Origin: Leyella stercorea
GTDB taxonomy: Bacteria > Bacteroidota > Bacteroidia > Bacteroidales > Bacteroidaceae
Assembly (NCBI RefSeq): GCF_019052365.1
Contig: NZ_JAHQUY010000084.1
Location: 1 to 10,928, forward strand
Reading direction: 5' to 3'
Length of the DNA stretch: 10,928 nucleotides
Shown here: piece by piece, positions 5,677-10,928 of the stretch
How positions within the stretch are numbered: the first letter of the stretch is position 1
Layout of the letters: the number at the start of each line of letters is the position of its first letter
Position numbers and translations under genes: made by a program
Notes under the pieces: model-generated
Told to the model about the DNA's origin: nothing
Seen by the model: only the letters and a program-made list of their open reading frames with translations
The model's database searches: none

Positions 5677-6183
5677 ATGAAAAAGATTAATGGTATCAGT
5701 TTGCTGCACGGCATCGCTATACTTTCAGGTATAGGTATCGTAGGAATTTTCGCTTGGTGCGATGAGTCAATAAACGAAGGCGGAAGGGGCATTACGCCGA
5801 CCTTGCTTTTCGTTGTCTATGTTCTATTGCTGCTTGCTTGTAATGCGGAAATTATTGCGTCAGACGAGAACTTCAAGAGAGTGTTTGACAGAACAAAGAA
5901 GGTCTATGACATAGCCAAGAATAACGCTTCCGTGGAAGGCATAAACTTGTATAACTTCGAATATGACAAAAAATGCAAAACAGTTATTTTTGTCATATTC
6001 GGATTCTTACTTGTGACTTTATGGCTTGCAATACACTTCACGCTGATAAGAAGTCTTATATTGGCGTTGCTGATTTCCATCGGATTGTCTTATATGATTA
6101 TTACATTAGTATTGGTAGCTTGGAACTTAGCTGCAATAAGAGAATTAAATAAAACAAGAATGAAACTGGAAAGTAAACATTAA
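5677..6183 (+). CDS. Multi-pass inner-membrane protein, unknown function
   Basis: A 168-residue membrane protein with four likely transmembrane segments: about residues 8-26 (LLHGIAILSGIGIVGIFAW), 41-62 (TPTLLFVVYVLLLLACNAEI), 102-121 and 124-150. A charged loop of about 40 residues (63-100, with FKRVFDRTKKVYDIAKNN) lies between the second and third and is probably cytoplasmic. No family is recognised. It starts 16 bases after the previous stop and is followed four bases later by the next gene. Confidence 0.75.
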   Translation: MKKINGISLLHGIAILSGIGIVGIFAWCDESINEGGRGITPTLLFVVYVLLLLACNAEIIASDENFKRVFDRTKKVYDIAKNNASVEGINLYNFEYDKKCKTVIFVIFGFLLVTLWLAIHFTLIRSLILALLISIGLSYMIITLVLVAWNLAAIRELNKTRMKLESKH

Positions 6184-6187
6184 AGAT

Positions 6188-6391
6188 ATGATTACAGAAT
6201 TTGAAAAAGGACAATGGTCGGTCATTCAGAACGTCATAACCTTTATGAAGGATGACCAAACCGCTATGGAGCTTTGTAGAGAAGCTGGTTTTGGTAAGAA
6301 GAAGATCCTTGAACTGGAAAAGGATTCATGTACATTTATGAATGAGGTCAAGGCGTTTCTAAAACGCAAAGGACACTTATTGGAGGACTGA
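6188..6391 (+). CDS. Small hypothetical protein
   Basis: A 67-residue, probably all-helical soluble protein with no recognised family. It has an acidic first half (MITEFEKGQWSVIQNV) and a basic second half (GFGKKKILELEKD, AFLKRKGHL). The spacing of four bases before and three bases after it argues for a real member of the operon. Confidence 0.65.
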   Translation: MITEFEKGQWSVIQNVITFMKDDQTAMELCREAGFGKKKILELEKDSCTFMNEVKAFLKRKGHLLED

Positions 6392-6394
6392 ACT

Positions 6395-6676
6395 ATGATG
6401 GTAAGTGTTACTAAAGCGGAATATGAGGCAATCATGTTTTGCAGAGAACAGGTCACTGGAGCAATAGAAGGAGCCTCGGATGAAAACTATGTAAAAGAAG
6501 CGTCCGAGGCTATTGAGGGCATAGTTTCCTTTCGCAAGAAATATCTGAAAGCCGTTGCCAAGCAGAATAACCTGGCAACGGCAAAACAAGCGGTGAAGAA
6601 ATTGCATCCAGAAATTAAAGGACAAATGTTTAACAAATTGGTAAGAATCGTTGCCAAACAATTGGATGATAAATGA
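6395..6676 (+). CDS. Small helical hypothetical protein
   Basis: A 93-residue protein predicted to be nearly all helix, with repeated Ala and Lys (EASEAIEGIVSFRKKYLKAVAKQNN). VAKQ occurs twice (in YLKAVAKQNNL and RIVAKQLDD). Two ATGs stand side by side at 6395 and 6398, and either may be the start. The stop shares ATGA with the next gene. The gene contains a perfect 10-bp inverted repeat, listed separately. The function is unknown. Confidence 0.65.
   Translation: MMVSVTKAEYEAIMFCREQVTGAIEGASDENYVKEASEAIEGIVSFRKKYLKAVAKQNNLATAKQAVKKLHPEIKGQMFNKLVRIVAKQLDDK
6551..6582. other. Strong intragenic hairpin, 10-bp stem
   Basis: GCCGTTGCCA (6551-6560) and TGGCAACGGC (6573-6582) form a perfect 10-bp, G+C-rich stem with a 12-base loop in an otherwise A+T-rich gene. 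No T-run follows on the plus strand, so it does not look like a terminator of the operon. Confidence 0.6.
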
Positions 6677-6999
6677 ATGTATCAATTAGAAAAAGGCTCC
6701 TTGCAATGAAGATTAGTAATTGGGAGTCTATTCCATATAGTGTAGGACTTCAATGTCCAAATGGCGATGATGGCTCTTTAATGGAGGGAAAATCTAAAGT
6801 TATCGGTTGGTGTGACACACCAAAAGGTCTTATGAAGGTATGTGAGTGCCAGGTGTGCTTTTCAAAGTTCCGCTACCATGGATTTCATGGTAGCTTGGAA
6901 GCTTTTTTGAATAGCCTTGAAGAAGATATAGTATATCAAGAGCAAGGACTTGAAGCCTGGAGTGAACTAACTTTAAAGAGATTTAAGCATGAGATATAG
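6673..6999 (+). CDS. Cys-containing hypothetical protein
   Basis: A 108-residue protein of unknown function. It has C28 (LQCPNGD), C47 (GWCDTP) and a close group C57, C59, C62 (VCECQVCFSKF), which together could bind one zinc ion. The C-terminal half is helical and acidic (LEAFLNSLEEDIVYQEQGLEAW). It starts in an ATGA overlap and its end overlaps the next gene by 11 bp. A 9-bp inverted repeat lies within it, listed separately. Confidence 0.65.
   Translation: MNVSIRKRLLAMKISNWESIPYSVGLQCPNGDDGSLMEGKSKVIGWCDTPKGLMKVCECQVCFSKFRYHGFHGSLEAFLNSLEEDIVYQEQGLEAWSELTLKRFKHEI
6868..6900. other. Intragenic hairpin, 9-bp stem extended to 13 bp
   Basis: GCTACCATG (6872-6880) and CATGGTAGC (6886-6894) are inverted around the 5-base loop GATTT. 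Outside them, TTCC (6868-6871) can pair with GGAA (6897-6900) if TT at 6895-6896 bulges out, giving 13 base pairs. It lies in the coding region, 90-120 bp before the start of the next gene. Confidence 0.6.
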
Positions 7000-7249
7000 T
7001 AAATCGTTCATTCCTACACAGGCTTTCAATCCATGTACTTGGTGTTACTACGAAAGTAATTTTGCCACAGAGGATGAATACCAAAAGAGTGTATGTTTTA
7101 GATGTGACAATAACTTTTGTAAATTTACGAATGCAATGTGGAAATACAAAAGACGTAATCATTATCTTCAAAAGATAGGAAGAATTAAACGCAAATTGTT
7201 TCCATGTTCTATACCTCATTGGAAGAACACGGAACAGTTGCCTTTTTAA
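6989..7249 (+). CDS. Small zinc-ribbon-like protein
   Basis: An 86-residue, basic protein. Two CxxC pairs, C16-x2-C19 (NPCTWCYYE) and C36-x2-C39 (VCFRCDNNFC, with a further C44), are about 16 residues apart, which is typical of a zinc ribbon or zinc knuckle. The C-terminal half is strongly basic (MWKYKRRNHYLQKIGRIKRKL), consistent with nucleic-acid binding. It overlaps the preceding gene by 11 bp and precedes the next by 11 bases. The function is unknown; nucleic-acid binding is inferred from composition. Confidence 0.65.
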   Translation: MRYSKSFIPTQAFNPCTWCYYESNFATEDEYQKSVCFRCDNNFCKFTNAMWKYKRRNHYLQKIGRIKRKLFPCSIPHWKNTEQLPF

Positions 7250-7260
7250 AAGTATAAATT

Positions 7261-7515
7261 ATGACACAAGAGGATTTAGACAAAACAAGATGGTGGGGAA
7301 CATCCTACAGTCTGGAAACTGATCAGTTTGAAGTTTCATTCAGTGACACGACTAACTGCATTCCAAAGCTAACAATGATTATAAAATACAAGGTTAGAAA
7401 CGGCAAGAAGGTGTGGCGTAGTCAAGTTGTTAGATATGTTTGCAACGGCATCTACTACAAGAACAAAAAAGATCTTCTTGAAAGATGTAATGTAGTATTT
7501 AATTTTATCAAGTAA
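7261..7515 (+). CDS. Small hypothetical protein
   Basis: An 84-residue protein of unknown function. It looks like a small beta-rich fold (SLETDQFEVSFSD, LTMIIKYKVRNGKKVW, QVVRYVCNGIYY) with a final helix (KKDLLERCNVVFNFI). Its stop and the ATG of the ASCH-domain gene overlap by one base (TAATG), which indicates translational coupling. The two proteins may therefore act together, but that is inference from the junction. Confidence 0.65.
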   Translation: MTQEDLDKTRWWGTSYSLETDQFEVSFSDTTNCIPKLTMIIKYKVRNGKKVWRSQVVRYVCNGIYYKNKKDLLERCNVVFNFIK

Positions 7516-7850
7516 TGGAAAAGGATGTTTTGACTTTGCATCTTGCAGAACCTTGGTATTCGATGATTGTATCCGCTGAGAAGATGGAAGAATACAGGGA
7601 AATTAAGCCGCATTGGATAAAGCGTTTAACCACCAACTGCGAAGTTCCCTATGATGTGGCAGCAGAAACACATTATGGAGAGGTGCTGTATCGTCCTTAT
7701 ACCCACGTTCTCTTCGTTAAAGGCTATCCGAAAGGTAATAAGCCGTCCGTTGAGAAGAAGATTGTGGATATAACAATTGGCAAGCCCAAGAAAGGACTTT
7801 GCCCGAAAGAGTTTTTAAACAAAGAATATTTTATCATTAAATTCAAGTAA
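7515..7850 (+). CDS. ASCH-domain protein (PUA-like fold)
   Basis: A 111-residue protein with the ASCH signature near its N-terminus: LHLAEPWYSMIVSAEKMEEYREIKPHW, residues 8-34, covering the first strand, helix and the G-x-K-x-x-E-x-R-like motif (A21, K23, E25/E26, R28). The last part (KKIVDITIGKPKKG to the final FIIKFK) fits the closing strands. The length is typical of phage ASCH proteins. ASCH domains belong to the PUA-like superfamily and bind RNA or modified nucleosides; some, such as E. coli YqfB, hydrolyse N4-acetylcytidine using Lys, Thr and Glu. K23 could be the equivalent lysine, but the Thr position seems to be Glu here. The substrate is unknown. Confidence 0.8.
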   Translation: MEKDVLTLHLAEPWYSMIVSAEKMEEYREIKPHWIKRLTTNCEVPYDVAAETHYGEVLYRPYTHVLFVKGYPKGNKPSVEKKIVDITIGKPKKGLCPKEFLNKEYFIIKFK

Positions 7851-7852
7851 AT

Positions 7853-8074
7853 ATGAGAGATTATGTAATTTTAATAGTGCAGGCATTAAACATTTTAGCA
7901 AAGGTTACCATGACAGGCATGATTTGTTTTGCAATTTATGCTTTCATCTTTATACCTGTTTTTAGTTTGAAATGGTGTGCTTTATATGTATTTTCATTCG
8001 TTCTCGTCTTTTGCTTAGAACGTTGGTCTTATAATAATTTTCCTTATTACGATAAAGACCCTTGGAATGACTGA
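7853..8074 (+). CDS. Small two-pass membrane protein
   Basis: A 73-residue membrane protein with two hydrophobic segments, about residues 17-37 and 40-56 (CALYVFSFVLVFCLERW), and a short acidic tail (YYDKDPWND). It starts two bases after the ASCH gene, and its end overlaps the macrodomain gene by eight bases, so all three are on one transcript. No family is recognised. Confidence 0.65.
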   Translation: MRDYVILIVQALNILAKVTMTGMICFAIYAFIFIPVFSLKWCALYVFSFVLVFCLERWSYNNFPYYDKDPWND

Positions 8075-8612
8075 AACAAATATCTTTTACGAGACTGGAG
8101 ATATTCAGTTTAGTACATGCCAAACTATTGTGGTTCCTGTCAATTGTGAAGGAACGATGGATGAAGGGATAGCGTCAATATTCAGAAGACGCTATCCTTA
8201 TATGTTTGAGCGTTACAAATGGATATGTGAACAATGTCTTCTTGCCCCCGGCAAACTCTGGATATACAATTCCCCATCGAAGCGCAAGATATTAATATTT
8301 CCTGTTCTGCAACATGGAGAAGAAATATATAGATATATGGAGTTAGGCTTGGCTAAATTTCTTGCCACATATCAGGAGAAAGGAATCACATCGGTTGCCT
8401 TTCCTTTGTTCAATCCCACTGGTACAACAGAAAAGGATGTTTTAGGGCTTATGTCATACTATTTAGCTAAGTGTGATATAGCAGTAGAGATATATACAGA
8501 GTATATTCCTCGTTCCCAAACACTTGTGCCACTACTGGAGCGACTATGTGGAAAATTTACAGATAAAGAAATCTACAATATCAAGAAGAAGCTCTGCTTC
8601 GAGGTGGATTAA
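8067..8612 (+). CDS. Macrodomain protein of the DarG/TARG1 type with altered active site
   Basis: A 181-residue macrodomain protein. GDIQFSTCQTIVVPVNCEG (11-29) matches the first ADP-ribose-binding segment (GDI and N26). MDEGIASIFRRRYP (31-44) matches the M-G-K-G-I-A-x-x-F segment of DarG. PGKLWIY (61-67), KILIFPV (74-80) and a helix followed by SVAFPLFNPTGTT (109-121) complete the fold. DarG and TARG1 remove ADP-ribose from DNA or proteins. Their catalytic Lys lies in the FPTK/ITKK segment, here FPVLQH, and the glycine-rich catalytic loop is replaced by FNPTGTT, so hydrolase activity is doubtful. An ADP-ribose or nucleotide sensor, or a counter to host NAD-based defence, is speculation. No DarT toxin lies next to it. 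It is the last gene of the plus-strand block. Confidence 0.8.
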   Translation: MTETNIFYETGDIQFSTCQTIVVPVNCEGTMDEGIASIFRRRYPYMFERYKWICEQCLLAPGKLWIYNSPSKRKILIFPVLQHGEEIYRYMELGLAKFLATYQEKGITSVAFPLFNPTGTTEKDVLGLMSYYLAKCDIAVEIYTEYIPRSQTLVPLLERLCGKFTDKEIYNIKKKLCFEVD

Positions 8613-8710
8613 TACAAAAGAAAAACGGTCATCATTCTCACGAACAACAACCGCCCTCCTTGGATGAACTTATGACAATCCACCTTTAAAACTTCTTAAT
8701 TTGATTATAG

Positions 8711-8745
8711 TTGTGTGGAGTGCAGGGTATCGAACCCCATTTCAA
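8711..8745 (-). other. tRNA/tmRNA 3'-end-like remnant, possible attachment site
   Basis: Read on the minus strand, GGGGTTCGATACCCTGCA is followed by CTCCACACA. This is a T-arm (5-bp stem with two wobble pairs around the loop TTCGATA) followed by an acceptor-like strand resembling the CTCCACCA ending of many tmRNAs. No matching 5' acceptor strand (GGAGTGC or TGGAGTG) is found on the minus strand nearby, so it is not a complete gene. Integrating elements commonly use tRNA or tmRNA 3' ends and leave such copies at one junction. Confidence 0.3.
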
Positions 8746-8792
8746 CCAACCACTTAATTATATCACCAAGCAGCCTTTTGAATACCCCTAAA

Positions 8793-8820
8793 AGAACCCC
8801 TCGATGCTCACGCACAGAGG
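8793..8820 (-). terminator. Possible weak terminator of the minus-strand genes
   Basis: On the minus strand, CCTC-TG-TGC and GCA-TC-GAGG segments pair in an interrupted stem (4 bp, internal loop, 3 bp) and are followed by GGTTCTTTT. It lies about 90 bp after the stop of the 51-residue protein. The stem is weak and the T-run is broken, so the call is tentative. Confidence 0.25.
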
Positions 8821-8909
8821 GATAATAGCACTACTGAAATGCTTAATGATTGATGTTTCTTTCAATATGTCAATTTCACTATTTATCCTTGACGCAGTTA
8901 CATAACGGC

Positions 8910-9065
8910 TTATCGCCCATTATGTTTGTCATGCAGCCATGCCTTCTGTTCGTAGCTGAGTCCATCCCAGCTTTCCTTGCGTTTCTTGCCGCCAGAATGT
9001 GTCATAGCCTTACCGAAGCCCTTGAAGAGCCATGCCATGAATAACCATAAAAATACTGTTCCCAT
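8910..9065 (-). CDS. Small membrane-anchored protein
   Basis: A 51-residue frame with ATG at 9065-9063 and TAA at 8912-8910. It begins with a hydrophobic segment (MGTVFLWLFMAWLFKGFG), then a basic stretch (HSGGKKRKES), then a soluble end (WDGLSYEQKAWLHDKHNGR). The sequence has the composition of a real small protein: one N-terminal membrane anchor and a polar tail. It follows the exported-protein gene by 35 bp on the same strand, so both may be transcribed together. I do not recognise the family. The overlapping frame on the plus strand looks like a shadow of it. Confidence 0.6.
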   Translation of the reverse strand: MGTVFLWLFMAWLFKGFGKAMTHSGGKKRKESWDGLSYEQKAWLHDKHNGR

Positions 9066-9100
9066 ATCTATAAACTTTAACTGGTTCTACAAAATGATTT

Positions 9101-9646
9101 CTACTTCACTGAGAATGTGGCGATACTGTCAAAACCGTTAGCCACCACTCCATATTCTCCTGCTGGCAGGTCATGGAGAGTTACGAGGTAAGATGAAGAT
9201 CCATACTTCTTCACCTCGTAATCTACGGTGGTGAAATTGGTAGTAGCTGATGCGCTTCCGAAGCCGATGTCTGCCATCTTGAATCTGCGTTCCTTCTTCT
9301 TGGTTTCGAACTTGAAGATGCCGAAGGCGTTCTTTGGCTCCTCGCTGTTGTCCTTCACACGGATGATAAGGGAAAACTTCTTGGAGGAAATCTTGTTAGG
9401 GCTTTCTGCTCCCTTCACTGTGAGGTAAGCTTTAGTTCTGTCAAGAAGGGAAGCTCCTGGAATTGGAACCAGGGCGAAAGCCGAAGACTTTGCCTTGTGT
9501 TCTCCAGTTTCCTTCTGGAGAAGCGTTGTGGTGCTGTCTGTGTTAATGACAGCTACCTGTCCTTTATACTCTGGTTCTGTAATGTTCTGAGCAAATCCTA
9601 ATGTTGCAGTCAAGAACAATGCTGATGTCAATATCAATTGTTTCAT
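9101..9646 (-). CDS. Exported hypothetical protein
   Basis: A 181-residue protein. Residues 1-19 (MKQLILTSALFLTATLGFA) are a clear Sec signal peptide with a likely cleavage after GFA-Q. No lipobox cysteine is present, so a periplasmic or outer-surface soluble protein is likely. The mature part is beta-rich with a basic middle (KFETKKKERRFKMADIGFG). It ends in a strand-turn pattern (LVTLHDLPAGEYGVVANG, then DSIATFSVK) that recurs in secreted proteins of Bacteroidota. The function is unknown. G+C is near 50% in a spot-checked line, unlike the genes to the left, which fits host-chromosome DNA or a different donor. Confidence 0.8.
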   Translation of the reverse strand: MKQLILTSALFLTATLGFAQNITEPEYKGQVAVINTDSTTTLLQKETGEHKAKSSAFALVPIPGASLLDRTKAYLTVKGAESPNKISSKKFSLIIRVKDNSEEPKNAFGIFKFETKKKERRFKMADIGFGSASATTNFTTVDYEVKKYGSSSYLVTLHDLPAGEYGVVANGFDSIATFSVK

Positions 9647-9669
9647 ACCTTAATATATTGTTTTGTTCA

Positions 9670-9828
9670 TTATCCTGTAATTTAATTGTTTATGATTTGT
9701 TGTATTGCTTGTTTTGAAAGTGCAGTCCCCCAAGGCAGAGAGAAATCCCTGCCCGAAAAATGGGGACTACAAAAGTGAAATTAACTGGTTGTTATCCTGA
9801 AAAGTTCCGTTTACTTGTTATCCTGTAA
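9670..9828 (-). repeat. Three direct repeats TTATCCTGWAA near the recombinase gene end
   Basis: TTATCCTGTAA (9670-9680), TTATCCTGAAA (9792-9802) and TTATCCTGTAA (9818-9828) share eight bases plus A+T-rich flanks; the last two are 26 bp apart and both are preceded by G. The third overlaps the last codons of the recombinase gene. On the minus strand each reads as CAGGATAA. Repeats of this size beside an integrase gene are often arm-type binding sites or part of an attachment site. I found no other copy in the window. Confidence 0.5.
9724..9768. other. Nested inverted repeat between recombinase and exported-protein genes
   Basis: An outer stem AGTCCCC (9724-9730) with GGGGACT (9762-9768) encloses an inner stem GGCAG (9734-9738) with CTGCC (9749-9753). 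On the minus strand it lies 43 bp after the recombinase stop and 78 bp before the exported-protein start. It may be a terminator without a strong T-run, or a structured recombination or RNA element. Confidence 0.45.
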
Positions 9829-10928
9829 AAAAGTTATTCTGCGTGGATGGGTGTTGGTGGCTGCTGTCCGCTTTGTCCTCGGTATTTGCTTGTTCTCTTC
9901 ACGCTGTTTGCGACCTCGAAAGGCTTTCTTCGTGTTGTCAACAGCCTTGACCTTTTCATTCGTCAGCACATCTGCATAGATGGAGGTGGATTTGAGTGAC
10001 TTGTGTCCCATCAGCTTCTTGGTAGTCTCAATGTTACCAGTAACCGCCTGCACCAAAATTCCGAATGTATGTCTGGCACAGTGAAAAGAGATATTCTTCT
10101 CAATGCCCACCTTTTTAGCTATCCTTTTAAGGGCTGCATCCACATTAGCCTTGGCAGGAAGGTGAAACACAAAATCATCATTGCCTTTGGGTGGCATCCA
10201 TGACAAGGCGGTATTGCCGATTGGTACGGCATTGAGAGCCTTGGTCTTCTTTTGGATGATTACAAGCGTGTTTGTTTCCTCGTTCCTCTTGATATCACTC
10301 CACCGCAGAGCCTTGATGTCGCTGATACGAAGTCCTGTTAGACAGGCAAAACCAAAAGCTCTCTGTGTCTCTGCAACTCCAGGACTTCTCTCATCTGAAG
10401 CCATGAACCTTTTCAGTTCATCTGGAGTGAGATACTGCTTATGTGATGTCTTTGGCTTGGGAAAGATGTCTGACTTCTCCAACTGGTAGAAAGGGTTAGC
10501 CTTCAACTTGCCGAACTTGACAGCCTTGTTGAACACCGTCACTATGCGCTGTTGAACATTGTGAAGGGAACCTTCACACAAAGGTTTGGCTTCAACTCGT
10601 ACATACTTTTGGGGTACATAGTCGTTCTTCAGCCAAAGGAAGAAAGCCTTTAACCATTCCTTGTCGAACTTCCTCAGAGTGATGTGAGGTCTGCGCTTGT
10701 TGGCAAGGAACTCGCTCATTAGGTATTTCAGATACTTTGATTGGTCAACAATAGCCTTGGAATAGTCTGTGTTGTCGCTCATCCAGTCGATGTAAGTCTG
10801 GATCCAATCTAAGACTTCGGGAGACTCGTCATTGGGGATTTCCTTCACAATCATCAAATGACCTACCTCTGGAATGGTCTCTGGATGAAGAATACGCTCT
10901 GCCCTTATCTGGTGAGCACGTTGCAATG
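9811..10928 (-). CDS. Tyrosine recombinase/integrase, N-terminus beyond window edge
   Basis: A tyrosine site-specific recombinase of the SAM-like Bacteroidota type, catalysing integration or excision of a mobile element. Numbered from the codon at 10926 (TTG, not a convincing start): a SAM-like core-binding domain at about 40-145 (WIQTYIDWMSDN to KFGKLKANPF), then the catalytic domain. It has R200 (CLTGLRISDI), a likely lysine at 226-229 (IQKKTK), H282-C-A-R285, H308 (LMGHKSLKS) and the nucleophile Y317 (STSIYADV), so all catalytic residues are present. The frame is still open at 10928, and the first residues (QRAHQIRAERILHPE) resemble an internal part of relatives, so the N-terminal DNA-binding portion is outside the window. 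The basic tail (338-371) is encoded over one of the TTATCCTGWAA repeats. Confidence 0.92.
   Translation of the reverse strand, partial: LQRAHQIRAERILHPETIPEVGHLMIVKEIPNDESPEVLDWIQTYIDWMSDNTDYSKAIVDQSKYLKYLMSEFLANKRRPHITLRKFDKEWLKAFFLWLKNDYVPQKYVRVEAKPLCEGSLHNVQQRIVTVFNKAVKFGKLKANPFYQLEKSDIFPKPKTSHKQYLTPDELKRFMASDERSPGVAETQRAFGFACLTGLRISDIKALRWSDIKRNEETNTLVIIQKKTKALNAVPIGNTALSWMPPKGNDDFVFHLPAKANVDAALKRIAKKVGIEKNISFHCARHTFGILVQAVTGNIETTKKLMGHKSLKSTSIYADVLTNEKVKAVDNTKKAFRGRKQREENKQIPRTKRTAATNTHPRRITFLQDNK

Larger units (their letters stand above)
8613..8909. other. Non-coding junction region
   Basis: I see no supportable gene in these 297 bp. It separates the A+T-rich plus-strand block from the G+C-richer minus-strand genes. 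It contains a tRNA/tmRNA 3'-end-like sequence (minus strand, about 8711-8745) and a possible weak terminator (minus strand, about 8793-8820). No clear terminator for the long plus-strand operon was found. Confidence 0.6.

Noticed and set aside
8067..8612. DarTG toxin-antitoxin system
   Set aside because: Only a DarG-like macrodomain is present. No DarT-type ADP-ribosyltransferase is found next to it, and the catalytic positions of the macrodomain are changed.
8602..8685. Inverted repeat AGGTGGATT / AATCCACCT with a 67-base loop after the last plus-strand gene
   Set aside because: The loop is long, there is no T-tract, and chance occurrence is plausible; not called a terminator.
8850..9044. 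Plus-strand open frame of 64 codons
   Set aside because: It runs antisense to the more protein-like minus-strand frame 8910-9065 and has no neighbour on its strand; treated as a shadow.
9077..9790. Direct repeat TTAACTGGTT flanking the exported-protein gene (9077-9086 and 9781-9790)
   Set aside because: A 10-bp exact repeat is expected several times by chance in a window of this size and the flanks do not match.
10924..10926. TTG as the start codon of the recombinase
   Set aside because: The frame remains open to the window edge, and the first residues resemble an internal segment of relatives, so the gene is most likely cut by the edge.

Overview
The window looks like DNA from a member of the Bacteroidota, probably a gut Prevotella/Segatella- or Bacteroides-like host. 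The initiator/loader/primase cassette and the SAM-like tyrosine recombinase are of types common in mobile elements of that phylum. Start codons generally lack Shine-Dalgarno sequences, as is usual there. Most of it (1 to about 8612) is an A+T-rich (about 35-38% G+C in spot counts), tightly packed, one-directional gene block of a prophage or integrative element. The right end (about 8910-10928) is visibly richer in G+C (about 50% in spot counts) and is coded on the other strand.

Left block. 27-928 holds three overlapping small genes, one with an excisionase/MerR-like DNA-binding domain. 930-4552 is a DNA replication cassette: an initiator/replisome organizer with two tandem winged-helix domains, a DnaC-type AAA+ helicase loader, a TOPRIM primase, and a second protein that looks like a TOPRIM relative without its acidic metal-binding pair. 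No replicative helicase is present, so the loader probably recruits the host DnaB. 4566-8612 holds about a dozen small accessory genes: membrane proteins, Cys-rich probable zinc proteins, a protein ending in a beta-clamp-binding peptide, an ASCH-domain protein and a DarG/TARG1-like macrodomain protein with altered catalytic positions.

Right block. 8613-8909 has no gene I can support; it carries a short tRNA/tmRNA 3'-end-like stretch near a marked change in base composition, a candidate attachment junction. Then, all on the minus strand, come a 51-residue membrane protein, an exported protein, and a tyrosine recombinase whose N-terminus lies beyond the window edge. Three copies of TTATCCTGWAA flank the end of the recombinase gene.

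The most notable observation is inside the initiator gene. Two arrays of perfectly phased 11-bp direct repeats (1591-1634 and 1741-1817/1828) are each preceded about 57 bp upstream by the same 18-bp box, and the second array runs directly into a 41-bp tract with four G and no C. This is the layout of an iteron-plus-unwinding-element replication origin embedded in the initiator gene, as in the O gene of phage lambda. I propose it as the element's origin; the function is inferred, while the repeats are directly visible.
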